64,000 nucleotides of DNA from Albidovulum sp. GTDB taxonomy: Bacteria; Pseudomonadota; Alphaproteobacteria; Rhodobacterales; Rhodobacteraceae. Every line of letters begins with the position of its first letter. The stretch's first letter is position 1. The stretch covers positions 124,001 to 188,000 of the forward strand of contig JACKKB010000006.1 of assembly GCA_020637635.1 (NCBI GenBank). Reading direction: 5' to 3'. Of the stretch, positions 9,717 to 17,960 are shown in pieces. The notes under the pieces were generated by a model. It ran no database searches. It was given only the letters and a program-made list of their open reading frames with translations, and was not told where the DNA came from. Both the position numbers and the translations under genes were made by a program.

Positions 9717-10178
9717 ATGATCAGCGCCGGCGCGCCCGCCCCCGACTTCACCCTGCCCCGCACCGGCGGCGGCACGCTCACGCTTTCGGCGCTCAGGCCG
9801 GCCAAGGTGGTGCTTTACTTCTATCCCAAGGATGACACGCCCGGCTGCACCACCGAAGCGCTCGACTTCACCCGGCTTGCAGCGCGCTTCCGCGCCGCCG
9901 GCACCGAGGTGATCGGCATCTCGAAGGACAGCCTTGCCCGCCACGAGAGCTTCTGCGCCAAACACCGGCTCGGCGTCACGCTGGTCTCCGATGCCGAGGG
10001 CCGGGTCTGCGAGGAGTACGGGGTCTGGGGCGAGAAGAAGCTCTATGGGCGGGCCTTCATGGGCATCACCCGGACGACGGTGCTTGTCGGCGGCGACGGC
10101 ATCGTGGCGCAGGTCTGGCCCAGGGTTACGGTCGCCGGCCATGCCGAGGAGGTCCTCGCCGCCGCCGCCGCGCTGTGA
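9717..10178 (+). CDS. bcp: thioredoxin-dependent peroxiredoxin, BCP/PrxQ type
   Basis: A 153-residue thiol peroxidase of the bacterioferritin-comigratory-protein group that reduces hydrogen and organic peroxides using thioredoxin. The peroxidatic cysteine is C44 in YFYPKDDTPGCTTEA, a textbook BCP motif. The resolving cysteine that many BCPs have five residues later is absent (E-A-L-D-F follows); C80 and C98 are the other candidates, so the resolving chemistry is either atypical or one-Cys. Start ATG has an AAAGGA about 11 nt upstream. It is divergent from the AsmA-like gene and overlaps the next gene by 4 bp (GTGA). Confidence 0.93.
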   Translation: MISAGAPAPDFTLPRTGGGTLTLSALRPAKVVLYFYPKDDTPGCTTEALDFTRLAARFRAAGTEVIGISKDSLARHESFCAKHRLGVTLVSDAEGRVCEEYGVWGEKKLYGRAFMGITRTTVLVGGDGIVAQVWPRVTVAGHAEEVLAAAAAL

Positions 10179-11014
10179 CGACGCTGGCCGAACTGGCGGT
10201 CGAGGTTCTGACCACCGCCGACGGGCGCGCCAAGACGGCGCTCTCGCATGCCCATGCGGCACGCTGGCGGCAATCGCGGGCCGAGGGCCGGCCGCTTGCC
10301 ATCGGCCGGGCCGAGCCGCCCCTGCGCCCGGCGCGCCCGGCGCGCCCCGAGCTTCTGCCGCCGCGCGAGGTGCCGCGCCGGCGGCCCGGATCGCACGAGG
10401 GGCGTATCGCGCTCCTGCATGCGCTCGCCCATATCGAGCTCAATGCCGTCGACCTGCACTGGGATATCGTGGCGCGGTTCACCGATGCCGGAATGCCGCC
10501 CGGATTCTATGACGACTGGGTCAAGTCGGCCGATGAGGAATCGAGGCATTTCAACCTGCTCTGCGACTGTCTCGAGCAGATGGGCAGCCACTACGGCGCC
10601 CTGCCCGCCCATGCCTTCATGTGGCGCGCGGCCGAGGACACGGCCGGCGATCTCCTCGGCCGGCTCGCCGTCGTGCCGATGGTGCTCGAGGCGCGCGGGC
10701 TCGATGTCACGCCGGGGATGATCACGGTCTTCGAGAAGGCCGGCGCGACACAGGCCGTCGCCGCGCTCGACGTGATCTATGCCGAGGAGGTCGGCCATGT
10801 GGCCTATGGGGTGAAATGGTTCAACTGGCTCTGCGGGCGTGCCGGCGACGACCCGAAGGAGATCTTCCACGACCTCGTGCGGCGCTATTTCCACGGCCCG
10901 CTGAAGCCGCCCTTCAACGCCGTGAAGCGCGCCGAGGCGGGCATGCCGCCTGATTTCTACTGGCCGCTCGCCGACGAGATCGCCGATGCGCCAGGCACCG
11001 CGGGGTTCCGCTGA
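10175..11014 (+). CDS. DUF455 family ferritin-like protein
   Basis: A 279-residue protein of the DUF455 family, a four-helix-bundle ferritin-like fold. Metal-ligand-like motifs are visible: HALAHIELNAVDLHWD, DEESRHFNLLCD, and YAEEVGHVAYGVKWF, i.e. the repeated E-x-x-H pattern of di-iron proteins. Function is unknown; some relatives are annotated as tRNA-modification or rhamnosyltransferase-associated. It uses GTG as start within the GTGA overlap with the peroxiredoxin gene, so the two are translationally coupled, which hints at a shared oxidative or iron-related role (inference). Confidence 0.85.
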   Translation: MTTLAELAVEVLTTADGRAKTALSHAHAARWRQSRAEGRPLAIGRAEPPLRPARPARPELLPPREVPRRRPGSHEGRIALLHALAHIELNAVDLHWDIVARFTDAGMPPGFYDDWVKSADEESRHFNLLCDCLEQMGSHYGALPAHAFMWRAAEDTAGDLLGRLAVVPMVLEARGLDVTPGMITVFEKAGATQAVAALDVIYAEEVGHVAYGVKWFNWLCGRAGDDPKEIFHDLVRRYFHGPLKPPFNAVKRAEAGMPPDFYWPLADEIADAPGTAGFR

Positions 11015-11196
11015 CAGGGTCGCCACGGCAGCCGCGCCGTGGGCGAAAATCCGCCGATGGCGGCAAGGCGCCGGCGTCTCCGGGCAAAATCCTTGCCCCA
11101 CCCGGCGCCGGTTGTTAATCGGCTTGGGGTAGCCGGCACTCAGGGGACGTGCCCGGCGCCTCAGACCGCACGACCGACCGCAGACGAGGGGACACC

Positions 11197-12522
11197 TTGC
11201 CACGACGTCTTCTGAACCGTTTGAACGCGGCCCTTGAACGGCGGCTTCCCGAACAGCGCCTCTTCCTGCGCACCGATACAGACACGCGCTTCGTGCGGCT
11301 GAGGCCGCTCACCCAGGCGGTGGCGCTGACAGGCACCGCGGTGATGGTGGCCTGGACGATCGTCGCGACGGCGATCCTCTTCATGGATTCGATCGGATCG
11401 GGCAGCGCCCGCGAACAGGCCAAGCGCGAGCAGCTCATGTACGAGCAGCGTCTCGACGCGCTCTCGGGCGAGCGCGACCAGCGCGCCGAGGAAGCGCTCG
11501 CGGCCCAGGAACGCTTTGCCGTTGCGCTCGAACAGGTGTCGCAGATGCAGTCCGCGCTCCTGGCATCCGAGGAACGCCGGCGCGAGCTCGAGACCGGGAT
11601 CGGTGTCATCCAGTCGACGCTGCGCACCGCGATGACCGAACGCGACTCCGCGCGCAGCGATGCCGAGACGCTGCGCAGCGAGATGACCGCCGATGCCCGA
11701 GCCGCCGGCGACGAGGGCCCCTCGGCCGAGGATGTGGCCGCAACGCTCGGTTATGTCACGGCCGCACTTGGCGCCACCGCGGCGGATCGCGACCGGATGA
11801 GCCGGCTTGCCGACAGTGCCGAGGTCGACGCCGATCGGGCCGCCCTCGATCTGCGCCTGGTCGAACAGCGCCATGACGAGATCTTCAACCAGCTCGAACA
11901 GGCGGTCACCGTCTCGCTCGAGCCGCTCGACAAGATGTTCAAGTCGGCCGGGCTCAATCCCGACGACATCCTCGGCCAGATCCGGCGCGGCTATTCCGGC
12001 CAGGGCGGACCGCTGATGCCGATGTTGCCGTCGGTCCAGAGCGACGGCTCGCCCGACGACAGTGCCGAGCGCGCGGGCCGCATCCTCGAACAGCTCGATC
12101 GCATGAACCTCTACCGGCTCGCGGTCGAGAAGACGCCGTTCGCGCTGCCGCTCAATACCTCCTTCCGCTTCACCTCGCCCTTCGGGCGGCGCTGGGGCCG
12201 GATGCACGAAGGTGTCGATCTAGCCGGCTCCTACGGCTCGCCGATCTATGCCACCGCGGACGGCGTCGTGGTCCATGCAGGCTGGTCGAGCGGCTACGGA
12301 AATCTCGTCAAGATCCGCCATCAGTTCGGCATCGAGACCCGCTATGGTCACATGTCGAAGATCAGGGTTCATGTGGGGCAAAAGATCTCGCGCGGGGAAC
12401 GGATTGGTGATATGGGAAGTACCGGTCGCTCGACCGGCACGCATCTTCACTACGAGGTCCGCGTGAATGGCTCAGCGATCAATCCCATGACGTATATCAA
12501 GGCAGCCAAAGATGTTTTCTAA
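11197..12522 (+). CDS. membrane-anchored M23 family metallopeptidase (LytM-type)
   Basis: A roughly 441-residue inner-membrane protein: a short cytoplasmic N terminus, one membrane helix (LTQAVALTGTAVMVAWTIVATAILFM), a long coiled coil rich in Glu/Arg, and a C-terminal M23 domain with HEGVDLAGSYGSPIYATADGVV and TGTHLHYEVRVNG; the H-x-x-x-D and H-L-H motifs that bind zinc are intact, so it should be an active peptidoglycan endopeptidase. I prefer the TTG at 11197 because AGGGG lies 5 nt before it; a GTG at 11149 is possible but its ribosome site is too close. It overlaps the bactofilin gene by 11 bp, the classic pairing in which bactofilin scaffolds a DD-endopeptidase for cell-shape control. 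Confidence 0.9.
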   Translation: MPRRLLNRLNAALERRLPEQRLFLRTDTDTRFVRLRPLTQAVALTGTAVMVAWTIVATAILFMDSIGSGSAREQAKREQLMYEQRLDALSGERDQRAEEALAAQERFAVALEQVSQMQSALLASEERRRELETGIGVIQSTLRTAMTERDSARSDAETLRSEMTADARAAGDEGPSAEDVAATLGYVTAALGATAADRDRMSRLADSAEVDADRAALDLRLVEQRHDEIFNQLEQAVTVSLEPLDKMFKSAGLNPDDILGQIRRGYSGQGGPLMPMLPSVQSDGSPDDSAERAGRILEQLDRMNLYRLAVEKTPFALPLNTSFRFTSPFGRRWGRMHEGVDLAGSYGSPIYATADGVVVHAGWSSGYGNLVKIRHQFGIETRYGHMSKIRVHVGQKISRGERIGDMGSTGRSTGTHLHYEVRVNGSAINPMTYIKAAKDVF

Positions 12523-13009
12523 GAGCAGGATCAACGAACCCGGCCCGAAGACGGGAACCGAGCCTGAGCAGCCCAAGGCGGCCGAAAGCGCCCCGAAACC
12601 GGCGTTCGACTACTCCGCTCCGTCCGGCCCCAAGACCAAGGTCGCGCCCTCGGTCCTGTCCGCCGATCTGACGATCCACGGCAATCTGAAGACCTCGGGC
12701 GACATCCAGGTCGAGGGCGTCGTCGAGGGCGACATCCGGGCGCATCTGCTGACCGTGGGCGAAAGCGCCACGATCAAGGGCGAGATCGTCGCCGATGACA
12801 TCGTCGTCAATGGTCGCGTGGTCGGCCGCGTCCGCGGGCTGAAGGTGCGCCTTACCTCGACCGCCCGGGTCGAGGGCGACATCGTCCACAAGACGATCGC
12901 GATCGAGAGCGGCGCGCATTTCGAAGGCTCGGTGCAGCGCCAGGAAGACCCGCTCGCCGGCGGTGCCAAGCCGGTCCTGCCGGGCGCTGCGGCGCCGGTT
13001 CAGGGCTGA
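12512..13009 (+). CDS. bactofilin family polymer-forming protein
   Basis: A 165-residue cytoskeletal protein of the bactofilin (DUF583) family. The N-terminal 45 residues are Pro/Lys/Glu-rich and disordered; the central region (about 50-140) is a right-handed beta-helix with regular short repeats: SADLTIHGNLKTSGDIQVEG, VVEGDIRAHLLTVGESATIKG, and so on; the C terminus is again Gly/Pro/Ala-rich. Bactofilins form non-polar filaments without nucleotide and recruit cell-wall enzymes to the membrane. The gene begins inside the last codons of the M23 peptidase gene, so the pair is translated together. A hairpin at 13063-13083 ends the unit. Confidence 0.93.
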   Translation: MFSKSRINEPGPKTGTEPEQPKAAESAPKPAFDYSAPSGPKTKVAPSVLSADLTIHGNLKTSGDIQVEGVVEGDIRAHLLTVGESATIKGEIVADDIVVNGRVVGRVRGLKVRLTSTARVEGDIVHKTIAIESGAHFEGSVQRQEDPLAGGAKPVLPGAAAPVQG

Positions 13010-13062
13010 GGCCGAAGCCGGGCCCGCAAACCTGACCGAGAGACCGGACCAGCCGGTCGGAA

Positions 13063-13083
13063 CGGGGCGCCGCGGGCGCCCCG
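13063..13083. terminator. bidirectional hairpin between convergent genes
   Basis: CGGGGCGCC and GGCGCCCCG form a perfect 9-bp stem with a 3-nt loop, placed between the convergent bactofilin and DUF2189 genes. Only a weak T-tract (ATTGCTTT) follows on the plus side, so it may act poorly as an intrinsic terminator. Confidence 0.5.
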
Positions 13084-13108
13084 ATTGCTTTCGGGCGCCC
13101 GCGGCGGC

Positions 13109-13888
13109 TCAGCCGCGTGGCAGGATCCGGCGATACATGTGCCAGGTCGCGTGGCCCAGCACCGGCAGGCCGATGAAGAGGCCGAAGAAGAGCGGCAGCA
13201 TCGACAGGAACAGAAGCGCCGCGATGACCAGGCCCCAGAGGAGCATCGGCCCGGGATTCGCAAGAACCGCCTTCACGCTGGTGATCATCGCGGTGACGAA
13301 ATCCACCTCGCGGTCGAGCAGGAGCGGCAGGCCGACTACGGTGATCGAGAAGAGAACGGCGGCGAAACCGGCACCGATCGCGGTGCCGACCAGAAGCATC
13401 ATCGGCCCGTAACCCTCCAGCAGCAGGCCCAGCGAGGTCGTCACGTTGGTCATCGCCGAAAGCCCCATGAAGAGCGCGAAGATGGTATGCGCGACGAAGA
13501 CCCAGAACATGAACATGAGCAGGATCACCATCGCCATCGAGGGGATCTGCCGGTCCTTCTGCGAGAAGACGACGCCCAGCACCGCGCTCCAGACCAGCGG
13601 CTGGCCCGCCTCGATGCGCCGGCTCACCTCGTAGAGCCCGACCGCCGCGAAGGGCGCGAGCAGCGGGAAGCCGACGACCACCGGGATCAGCCACCACTCC
13701 TGCCCGACGGCACGGTAGACCATGTAGATGATCAGCCCGCCGGCCACGTAGACGGCGCTGAAGAAGACACCGAAAAGCGGCGCGCGCATGAAATCGCGCC
13801 AGCCAGCGCGCAGAACGGCGCCGATTGCGGCAGTGCCGACCGCCTGAACCTCAGGCACCGTGTCGGCGCCCGTGCGAACCTCTGACAT
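13109..13888 (-). CDS. DUF2189 domain integral membrane protein
   Basis: A 259-residue inner-membrane protein with about six helices, matching DUF2189: an N-terminal cytoplasmic stretch (VGTAAIGAVLRAGWRDFMRAPLFGVFFS), the paired helices YVAGGLIIYMVYRAVGQEWW and IPVVVGFPLLAPFAAVGLYEVSRRIEAGQP, and a C-terminal segment ending GHATWHMYRRILPRG. Function is unknown; some annotations link the family to cytochrome c oxidase subunit I-like proteins, which the sequence does not support. Two adjacent ATGs exist (13891 and 13888) after GGAGGG; I use the second. It stands alone between convergent bactofilin and the prfB group. Confidence 0.82.
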   Translation of the reverse strand: MSEVRTGADTVPEVQAVGTAAIGAVLRAGWRDFMRAPLFGVFFSAVYVAGGLIIYMVYRAVGQEWWLIPVVVGFPLLAPFAAVGLYEVSRRIEAGQPLVWSAVLGVVFSQKDRQIPSMAMVILLMFMFWVFVAHTIFALFMGLSAMTNVTTSLGLLLEGYGPMMLLVGTAIGAGFAAVLFSITVVGLPLLLDREVDFVTAMITSVKAVLANPGPMLLWGLVIAALLFLSMLPLFFGLFIGLPVLGHATWHMYRRILPRG

Positions 13889-14097
13889 CATCCCTCCTTC
13901 CTCGCGCGCCGGGCAAGGCTAGGGTGGAGGGCGGCCGTCTGGCAAGGGGCTGGTAAGGAATTGGCACAGGGCCGGTCCGGGGCCGTTCAAGGGCCGGTCA
14001 GGCGCCGCTGATCGGATCGCGAGGCGCGCCGCGCGCGCGCGGCCCGGGGGGCCAGTGGCTTCCCGCCCCCTCCTGAACCCCTTGGAGGCTTCGGCAC

Positions 14098-15225
14098 TCA
14101 GTCCTCGCCGCGCGCCTCGGCGCGGCTCTTGCCCTCGACCCCGGCGGCCAGCGTCGCAGCCATGAAGCCGTCAAGATCGCCGTCGAGCACGCCCTGGGTG
14201 TCGGAGGTCTCGTGGCCCGAGCGCAGGTCCTTGACCATCTGGTAGGGCTGCAGCACGTAGGACCGGATCTGGTTGCCCCAGCCGGCATCGCCCTTGGCGT
14301 CATGCGCCTCGTTGATGGCGGCGCTGCGGCGGTCGAGTTCCATCTGGTAAAGCCGCGCCTTCAGCGCGTTCATCGCGATCTCGCGGTTCTGGTGCTGCGA
14401 CTTCAGCGACGAGGTGACGACGATGCCAGTCGGGAAATGGGTGATGCGGACGGCGGAATCGGTCTTGTTCACGTGCTGGCCGCCGGCGCCGGAGGAGCGG
14501 AACGTGTCGATCCGGATGTCCTTGTCCTGGACCTCGATCTCGATGTTGTCGTCGACCACCGGATAGACCCAGACCGAGGCGAAGGAGGTCTGGCGCTTGT
14601 CGCCCGAGCCGAAGGGCGAGATGCGCACTAGCCGGTGCACACCGGATTCCGATTTCAGCCAGCCATAGGCATTGGGCCCGGAGATCTTGTAGGCGACCGA
14701 CTTCAGCCCCGCCTCTTCGCCCGGCGTCTCGGAGAGCATCTCGACGGTGTAGCCATGCGCCTCGGCCCAGCGCGTGTACATCCGCGCCAGCATCTCGGCC
14801 CAGTCCTGGCTTTCGGTGCCTCCGGCGCCGGCGTTGACCTCGAGGAAGGTGTCGTTGCCATCCGCCTCGCCGTCGAGAAGCGCCTCAAGCTCCTTCTGGG
14901 CGGCAAGCTCCTGCAGCGCCCGCAGCCCCGCTTCGGCCTCTGCGACGATCTCGGCATCGCCCTCGGCCTCGCCAAGCTCGATGAGGTCGGTGTTGTCCCT
15001 GAGCTCGCTCTCGATGCGGCGATAGGTGGCCAGCGCATCCATCAGCATCTGCCGATCGCGCATCAGTTTCTGCGCGCGGGCGGGATCGGACCAGAGATCG
15101 CCATCCTCGATCAGGGCGTTGAACTCCTCCAGCCGGTGCTGGGCGGTTTCGAGCCCGAGTCGCTGGCCGAGCAGCTTCAGCGAATTGCCGATCGCGTCGG
15201 CGACTGTCTCCATCTCGGCGCGCAT
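14098..15225 (-). CDS. prfB: peptide chain release factor 2
   Basis: A 375-residue RF2, which recognises UGA and UAA stop codons and releases the peptide. Both hallmarks are present: the SPF anticodon tripeptide (VHRLVRISPFGSGDKRQTSF) and the GGQ motif (SSGAGGQHVNKTDSAVRITH). Unlike E. coli and many other bacteria, the N-terminal region is encoded in a single open frame; the autoregulatory in-frame UGA and +1 frameshift site expected near codon 25 are absent. An upstream AAGGA lies 10 nt before the ATG; a second in-frame ATG four codons later is possible. It follows mrcA by 82 bp on the same strand. Confidence 0.96.
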   Translation of the reverse strand: MRAEMETVADAIGNSLKLLGQRLGLETAQHRLEEFNALIEDGDLWSDPARAQKLMRDRQMLMDALATYRRIESELRDNTDLIELGEAEGDAEIVAEAEAGLRALQELAAQKELEALLDGEADGNDTFLEVNAGAGGTESQDWAEMLARMYTRWAEAHGYTVEMLSETPGEEAGLKSVAYKISGPNAYGWLKSESGVHRLVRISPFGSGDKRQTSFASVWVYPVVDDNIEIEVQDKDIRIDTFRSSGAGGQHVNKTDSAVRITHFPTGIVVTSSLKSQHQNREIAMNALKARLYQMELDRRSAAINEAHDAKGDAGWGNQIRSYVLQPYQMVKDLRSGHETSDTQGVLDGDLDGFMAATLAAGVEGKSRAEARGED

Positions 15226-15307
15226 GGGTTCCGTGATCCTTCCTCGTTCCGCCGGCGGTGATAGCCGACGGGCGCCGGGGCGGCAAGCGGCCCGGCGCCG
15301 GGCCGGC

Positions 15308-17860
15308 TCAGTAGAGGCCGCCGGAACTCAGGGTGCCGAAATCGGCCTTCTTGGGGATGATCTTCTGTTCGCCGGTCGAGGTGGTGATCGAGGTGCCCTC
15401 GTCGCCGCCGAGCTCGCCATAGGCGTAGAGCGGCAGGTTCTGGCCCATCGCGAAACCGCCGTCGACAAGCGTGCCGATACCGAAGATCGGCACCTCGCCG
15501 TCGCGGAAATACTCGGCCTGCACATAGTCGCCCGAAGCGTTGTCGGGCAGCCTTTCGCCGGTGAAGCGGTTGATCTTGATGAAATGGCCGCCCGGCGGGA
15601 CGCGGAATTCGCTGCCGCCGTATTTCTTTACCGCCTGCTTCATGAAGGCGTTGAAGACCGGAACGCAGAGCGTGCCGCCATAGGCGCCCCGTCCGAGCGT
15701 GCGGGGCTGGTCGTAGCCCATGTAGCAGCCGGCGACGATGTTCGAGGTGAAGCCGATGAACCAGACGTCCTTGGCATCGTTCGTGGTGCCGGTCTTGCCG
15801 GCGACGGGCACCGGCAGGCGCACGCCCGAGCCCGAGCCGCGCAGCACCACGCCCTGCAGCATCGAGGTGAGCTGATAGGCGGTGACCGGATCCATGACCC
15901 GTTCCCGGTCCGAGACGATGGTGGGTGCGGTGCCCGCCGGCAGGTTCGCGTCCGCGCAGCCCTCGCAGAGGCGCTGGTCATGGCGGTAGATCGTGTGGCC
16001 CCAGCGGTCCTGGACCCGGTCGACCAGCGTCGGCTCGACCCGCTCGCCGCCATTGGCGAACATCGCGTAGGCGGCGACCATCTTGAACAGCGTCGTTTCC
16101 TGCGCCCCGAGGGCATTGGCGAGATAGGGATCGAGCCGGTCGTAGACGCCGAAGCGTTCGGCATAGCCCGCGACCACGTCCATGCCCACTTCCTGGGCGA
16201 TCCGCACCGTCATCAGGTTGCGCGACTGCTCGATCCCGGTGCGCATCGGCGTCGGCCCGTAGAACTTGTTGGAGGCGTTCTTGGGCCGCCAGACGCCTTC
16301 GGGCGTGTTCACCTCGATCGGCGCGTCGACGACGATGGTCGCGGGCGAGAAGCCGCTGTCGAGTGCTGCGGCATAGACGAAGGGCTTGAAGGACGATCCC
16401 GGCTGGCGTTCGGCCTGGGTGGCGCGGTTGAAGACCGAGGACTGGTAGGAAAAGCCGCCCTGCATCGCCAGAACGCGGCCGGTCTGCACGTCCATGGCCA
16501 TGAAGGCGCCCTCGACCTCCGGCACCTGGCGGAGCGACCAGCGCTTGAAGGATCCGTCATCGTTGGCAAGGGCGGCGACCAGCACGATATCGCCGGGCGA
16601 GACGAGATCGCCCGGTGTCCTGGCCTTGGGCCCGAGCTTTCCGTTCTCCAGCCGCTTGCGCGCCCAGGTCACGTCCTCGGCCGGGATCCAGTGGCCGTCG
16701 GCATCGTCGGAGACGCCCTCGATGCCGATCCGTGCGGCCTTGTCGCCGAGTTCGAGGACCACGGCCGGCAGCCATCCGGCCACGTCGCGCGGCACCTCGA
16801 CGGCGGCCAGATCGGCGCGCCACTTGCTCTCGTCGCCGAGATCGTCGACGGGGACGGTCTTGCGGGTGCCGCGCCAGACGCCCTGCGAGCGGTCGTAATC
16901 CTCAAGCGCGCCCTGCAGCGCCTCGGCGGCGCCGAGCTGCATCTCGGGATCCTCGGTGGCGCGGATCGTCAGGCCGCCGCCGAAGAACTCCTCCTGGCCG
17001 AAGCTCTTGGAAAGCTGGCGGCGGATTTCGTCGGTGAAGTAGTCGCGCGGCGGCAGGTTGGAGCGGAACGAGGCATAGTCGCCGCCCTGCACGGTTCTCA
17101 GCGGCTGGGCGCGCGCGGTCTCGTAGGCGGCCTTGTCGAGATAGCCGTTCTGCCACATCTCGCGCAGCACGTAGTTGCGCCGGTCGACGGCGGCCTCGTG
17201 ATTGTAGACCGGGTGATAGCTGTAGGGCGCCTTCGGCAGCGCGGCGAGATAGGCGGCCTCTTCGGGCGCAAGTTCGGCTAGCGTCTTGTTGAAATAGGTC
17301 TGCGCCGCCGAGGCGACGCCGAAGGACTGGAAGCCGAGGTCGATCTCGTTGAGGTAGAGCTCGAGGATCTTGTCGCGCGGCAGCGTGTTCACCAGCCGGT
17401 TGGCGATGATCAGTTCCTTGATCTTGCGTTCGGCCGTGCGTTCGCCGCCGAGAAGAAAGTTCTTCGCCACCTGCTGCGGGATCGTCGAGGCGCCGCGCAG
17501 GGTCTTGCCGCCCGAACGGATCGCCTCGTAGGCGGCGCCGAGCATGCCGCGGGCATCGAAGCCCTTGTGGGTGTAGAAGTTCTTGTCCTCGGCCGAGATG
17601 AACGCCTCTTTCACCAGCGGCGGGATCTCGTCGATGGGTGCGAAGATGCGCCGCTCGGTCGCGAATTCGTCCATCAGAAGACCCTCGCCGGAATAGATCC
17701 GGCTGATGGTCTTGGGCGTGTAGTTGGCGAGGTATTCGTGATCCGGCAGGTCGCGGCTGTACATCCAGAAGATGGCGCCGAGCGTCAGCGCACCGAAGAC
17801 GAACCCGGTGACGATCCAGCTGAAGAGGCCGCCGAAGAAGGACAGGATGAAACGGATCAC
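15308..17860 (-). CDS. mrcA: penicillin-binding protein 1A (bifunctional transglycosylase/transpeptidase)
   Basis: An 850-residue class A PBP that polymerises and crosslinks peptidoglycan. Order: N-terminal membrane anchor (FILSFFGGLFSWIVTGFVFGALTLGAIF), GT51 transglycosylase domain (VKEAFISAEDKNFYTHKGFD with the catalytic Glu, then RGASTIPQQVAKNFLL), an intervening OB-like region, and a transpeptidase domain with S-x-x-K (PGSSFKPFVYAAAL), S-R-N (EQSRNLMTVR) and K-T-G (VAGKTGTTNDAKDVWF). I use the GTG at 17860 (GGGAG 6 nt before); the frame is open to a GTG at 17875 but without a usable ribosome site. It lies downstream of the amidase gene and has its own candidate promoter. Confidence 0.96.
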   Translation of the reverse strand: MIRFILSFFGGLFSWIVTGFVFGALTLGAIFWMYSRDLPDHEYLANYTPKTISRIYSGEGLLMDEFATERRIFAPIDEIPPLVKEAFISAEDKNFYTHKGFDARGMLGAAYEAIRSGGKTLRGASTIPQQVAKNFLLGGERTAERKIKELIIANRLVNTLPRDKILELYLNEIDLGFQSFGVASAAQTYFNKTLAELAPEEAAYLAALPKAPYSYHPVYNHEAAVDRRNYVLREMWQNGYLDKAAYETARAQPLRTVQGGDYASFRSNLPPRDYFTDEIRRQLSKSFGQEEFFGGGLTIRATEDPEMQLGAAEALQGALEDYDRSQGVWRGTRKTVPVDDLGDESKWRADLAAVEVPRDVAGWLPAVVLELGDKAARIGIEGVSDDADGHWIPAEDVTWARKRLENGKLGPKARTPGDLVSPGDIVLVAALANDDGSFKRWSLRQVPEVEGAFMAMDVQTGRVLAMQGGFSYQSSVFNRATQAERQPGSSFKPFVYAAALDSGFSPATIVVDAPIEVNTPEGVWRPKNASNKFYGPTPMRTGIEQSRNLMTVRIAQEVGMDVVAGYAERFGVYDRLDPYLANALGAQETTLFKMVAAYAMFANGGERVEPTLVDRVQDRWGHTIYRHDQRLCEGCADANLPAGTAPTIVSDRERVMDPVTAYQLTSMLQGVVLRGSGSGVRLPVPVAGKTGTTNDAKDVWFIGFTSNIVAGCYMGYDQPRTLGRGAYGGTLCVPVFNAFMKQAVKKYGGSEFRVPPGGHFIKINRFTGERLPDNASGDYVQAEYFRDGEVPIFGIGTLVDGGFAMGQNLPLYAYGELGGDEGTSITTSTGEQKIIPKKADFGTLSSGGLY

Positions 17861-17883
17861 GGACGACTCCCACACTTCCGCGG

Positions 17884-17912
17884 TCTATATAGCGCGCCGC
17901 TGCAGCGGTCAA
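17884..17912 (-). promoter_or_regulatory. candidate sigma-70 promoter for mrcA
   Basis: On the minus strand TTGACC (17912-17907) and TATAGA (17889-17884) are separated by 17 bp, a near-ideal housekeeping promoter 24 bp before the chosen mrcA start. It falls in the 100-bp gap after the amidase stop, so mrcA can be transcribed independently of the amidase. Confidence 0.6.
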
Positions 17913-17960
17913 AACAACTCCGGATGAAGACGTTGCGGCAGCGGAGCGCCGCCCGGGGAA

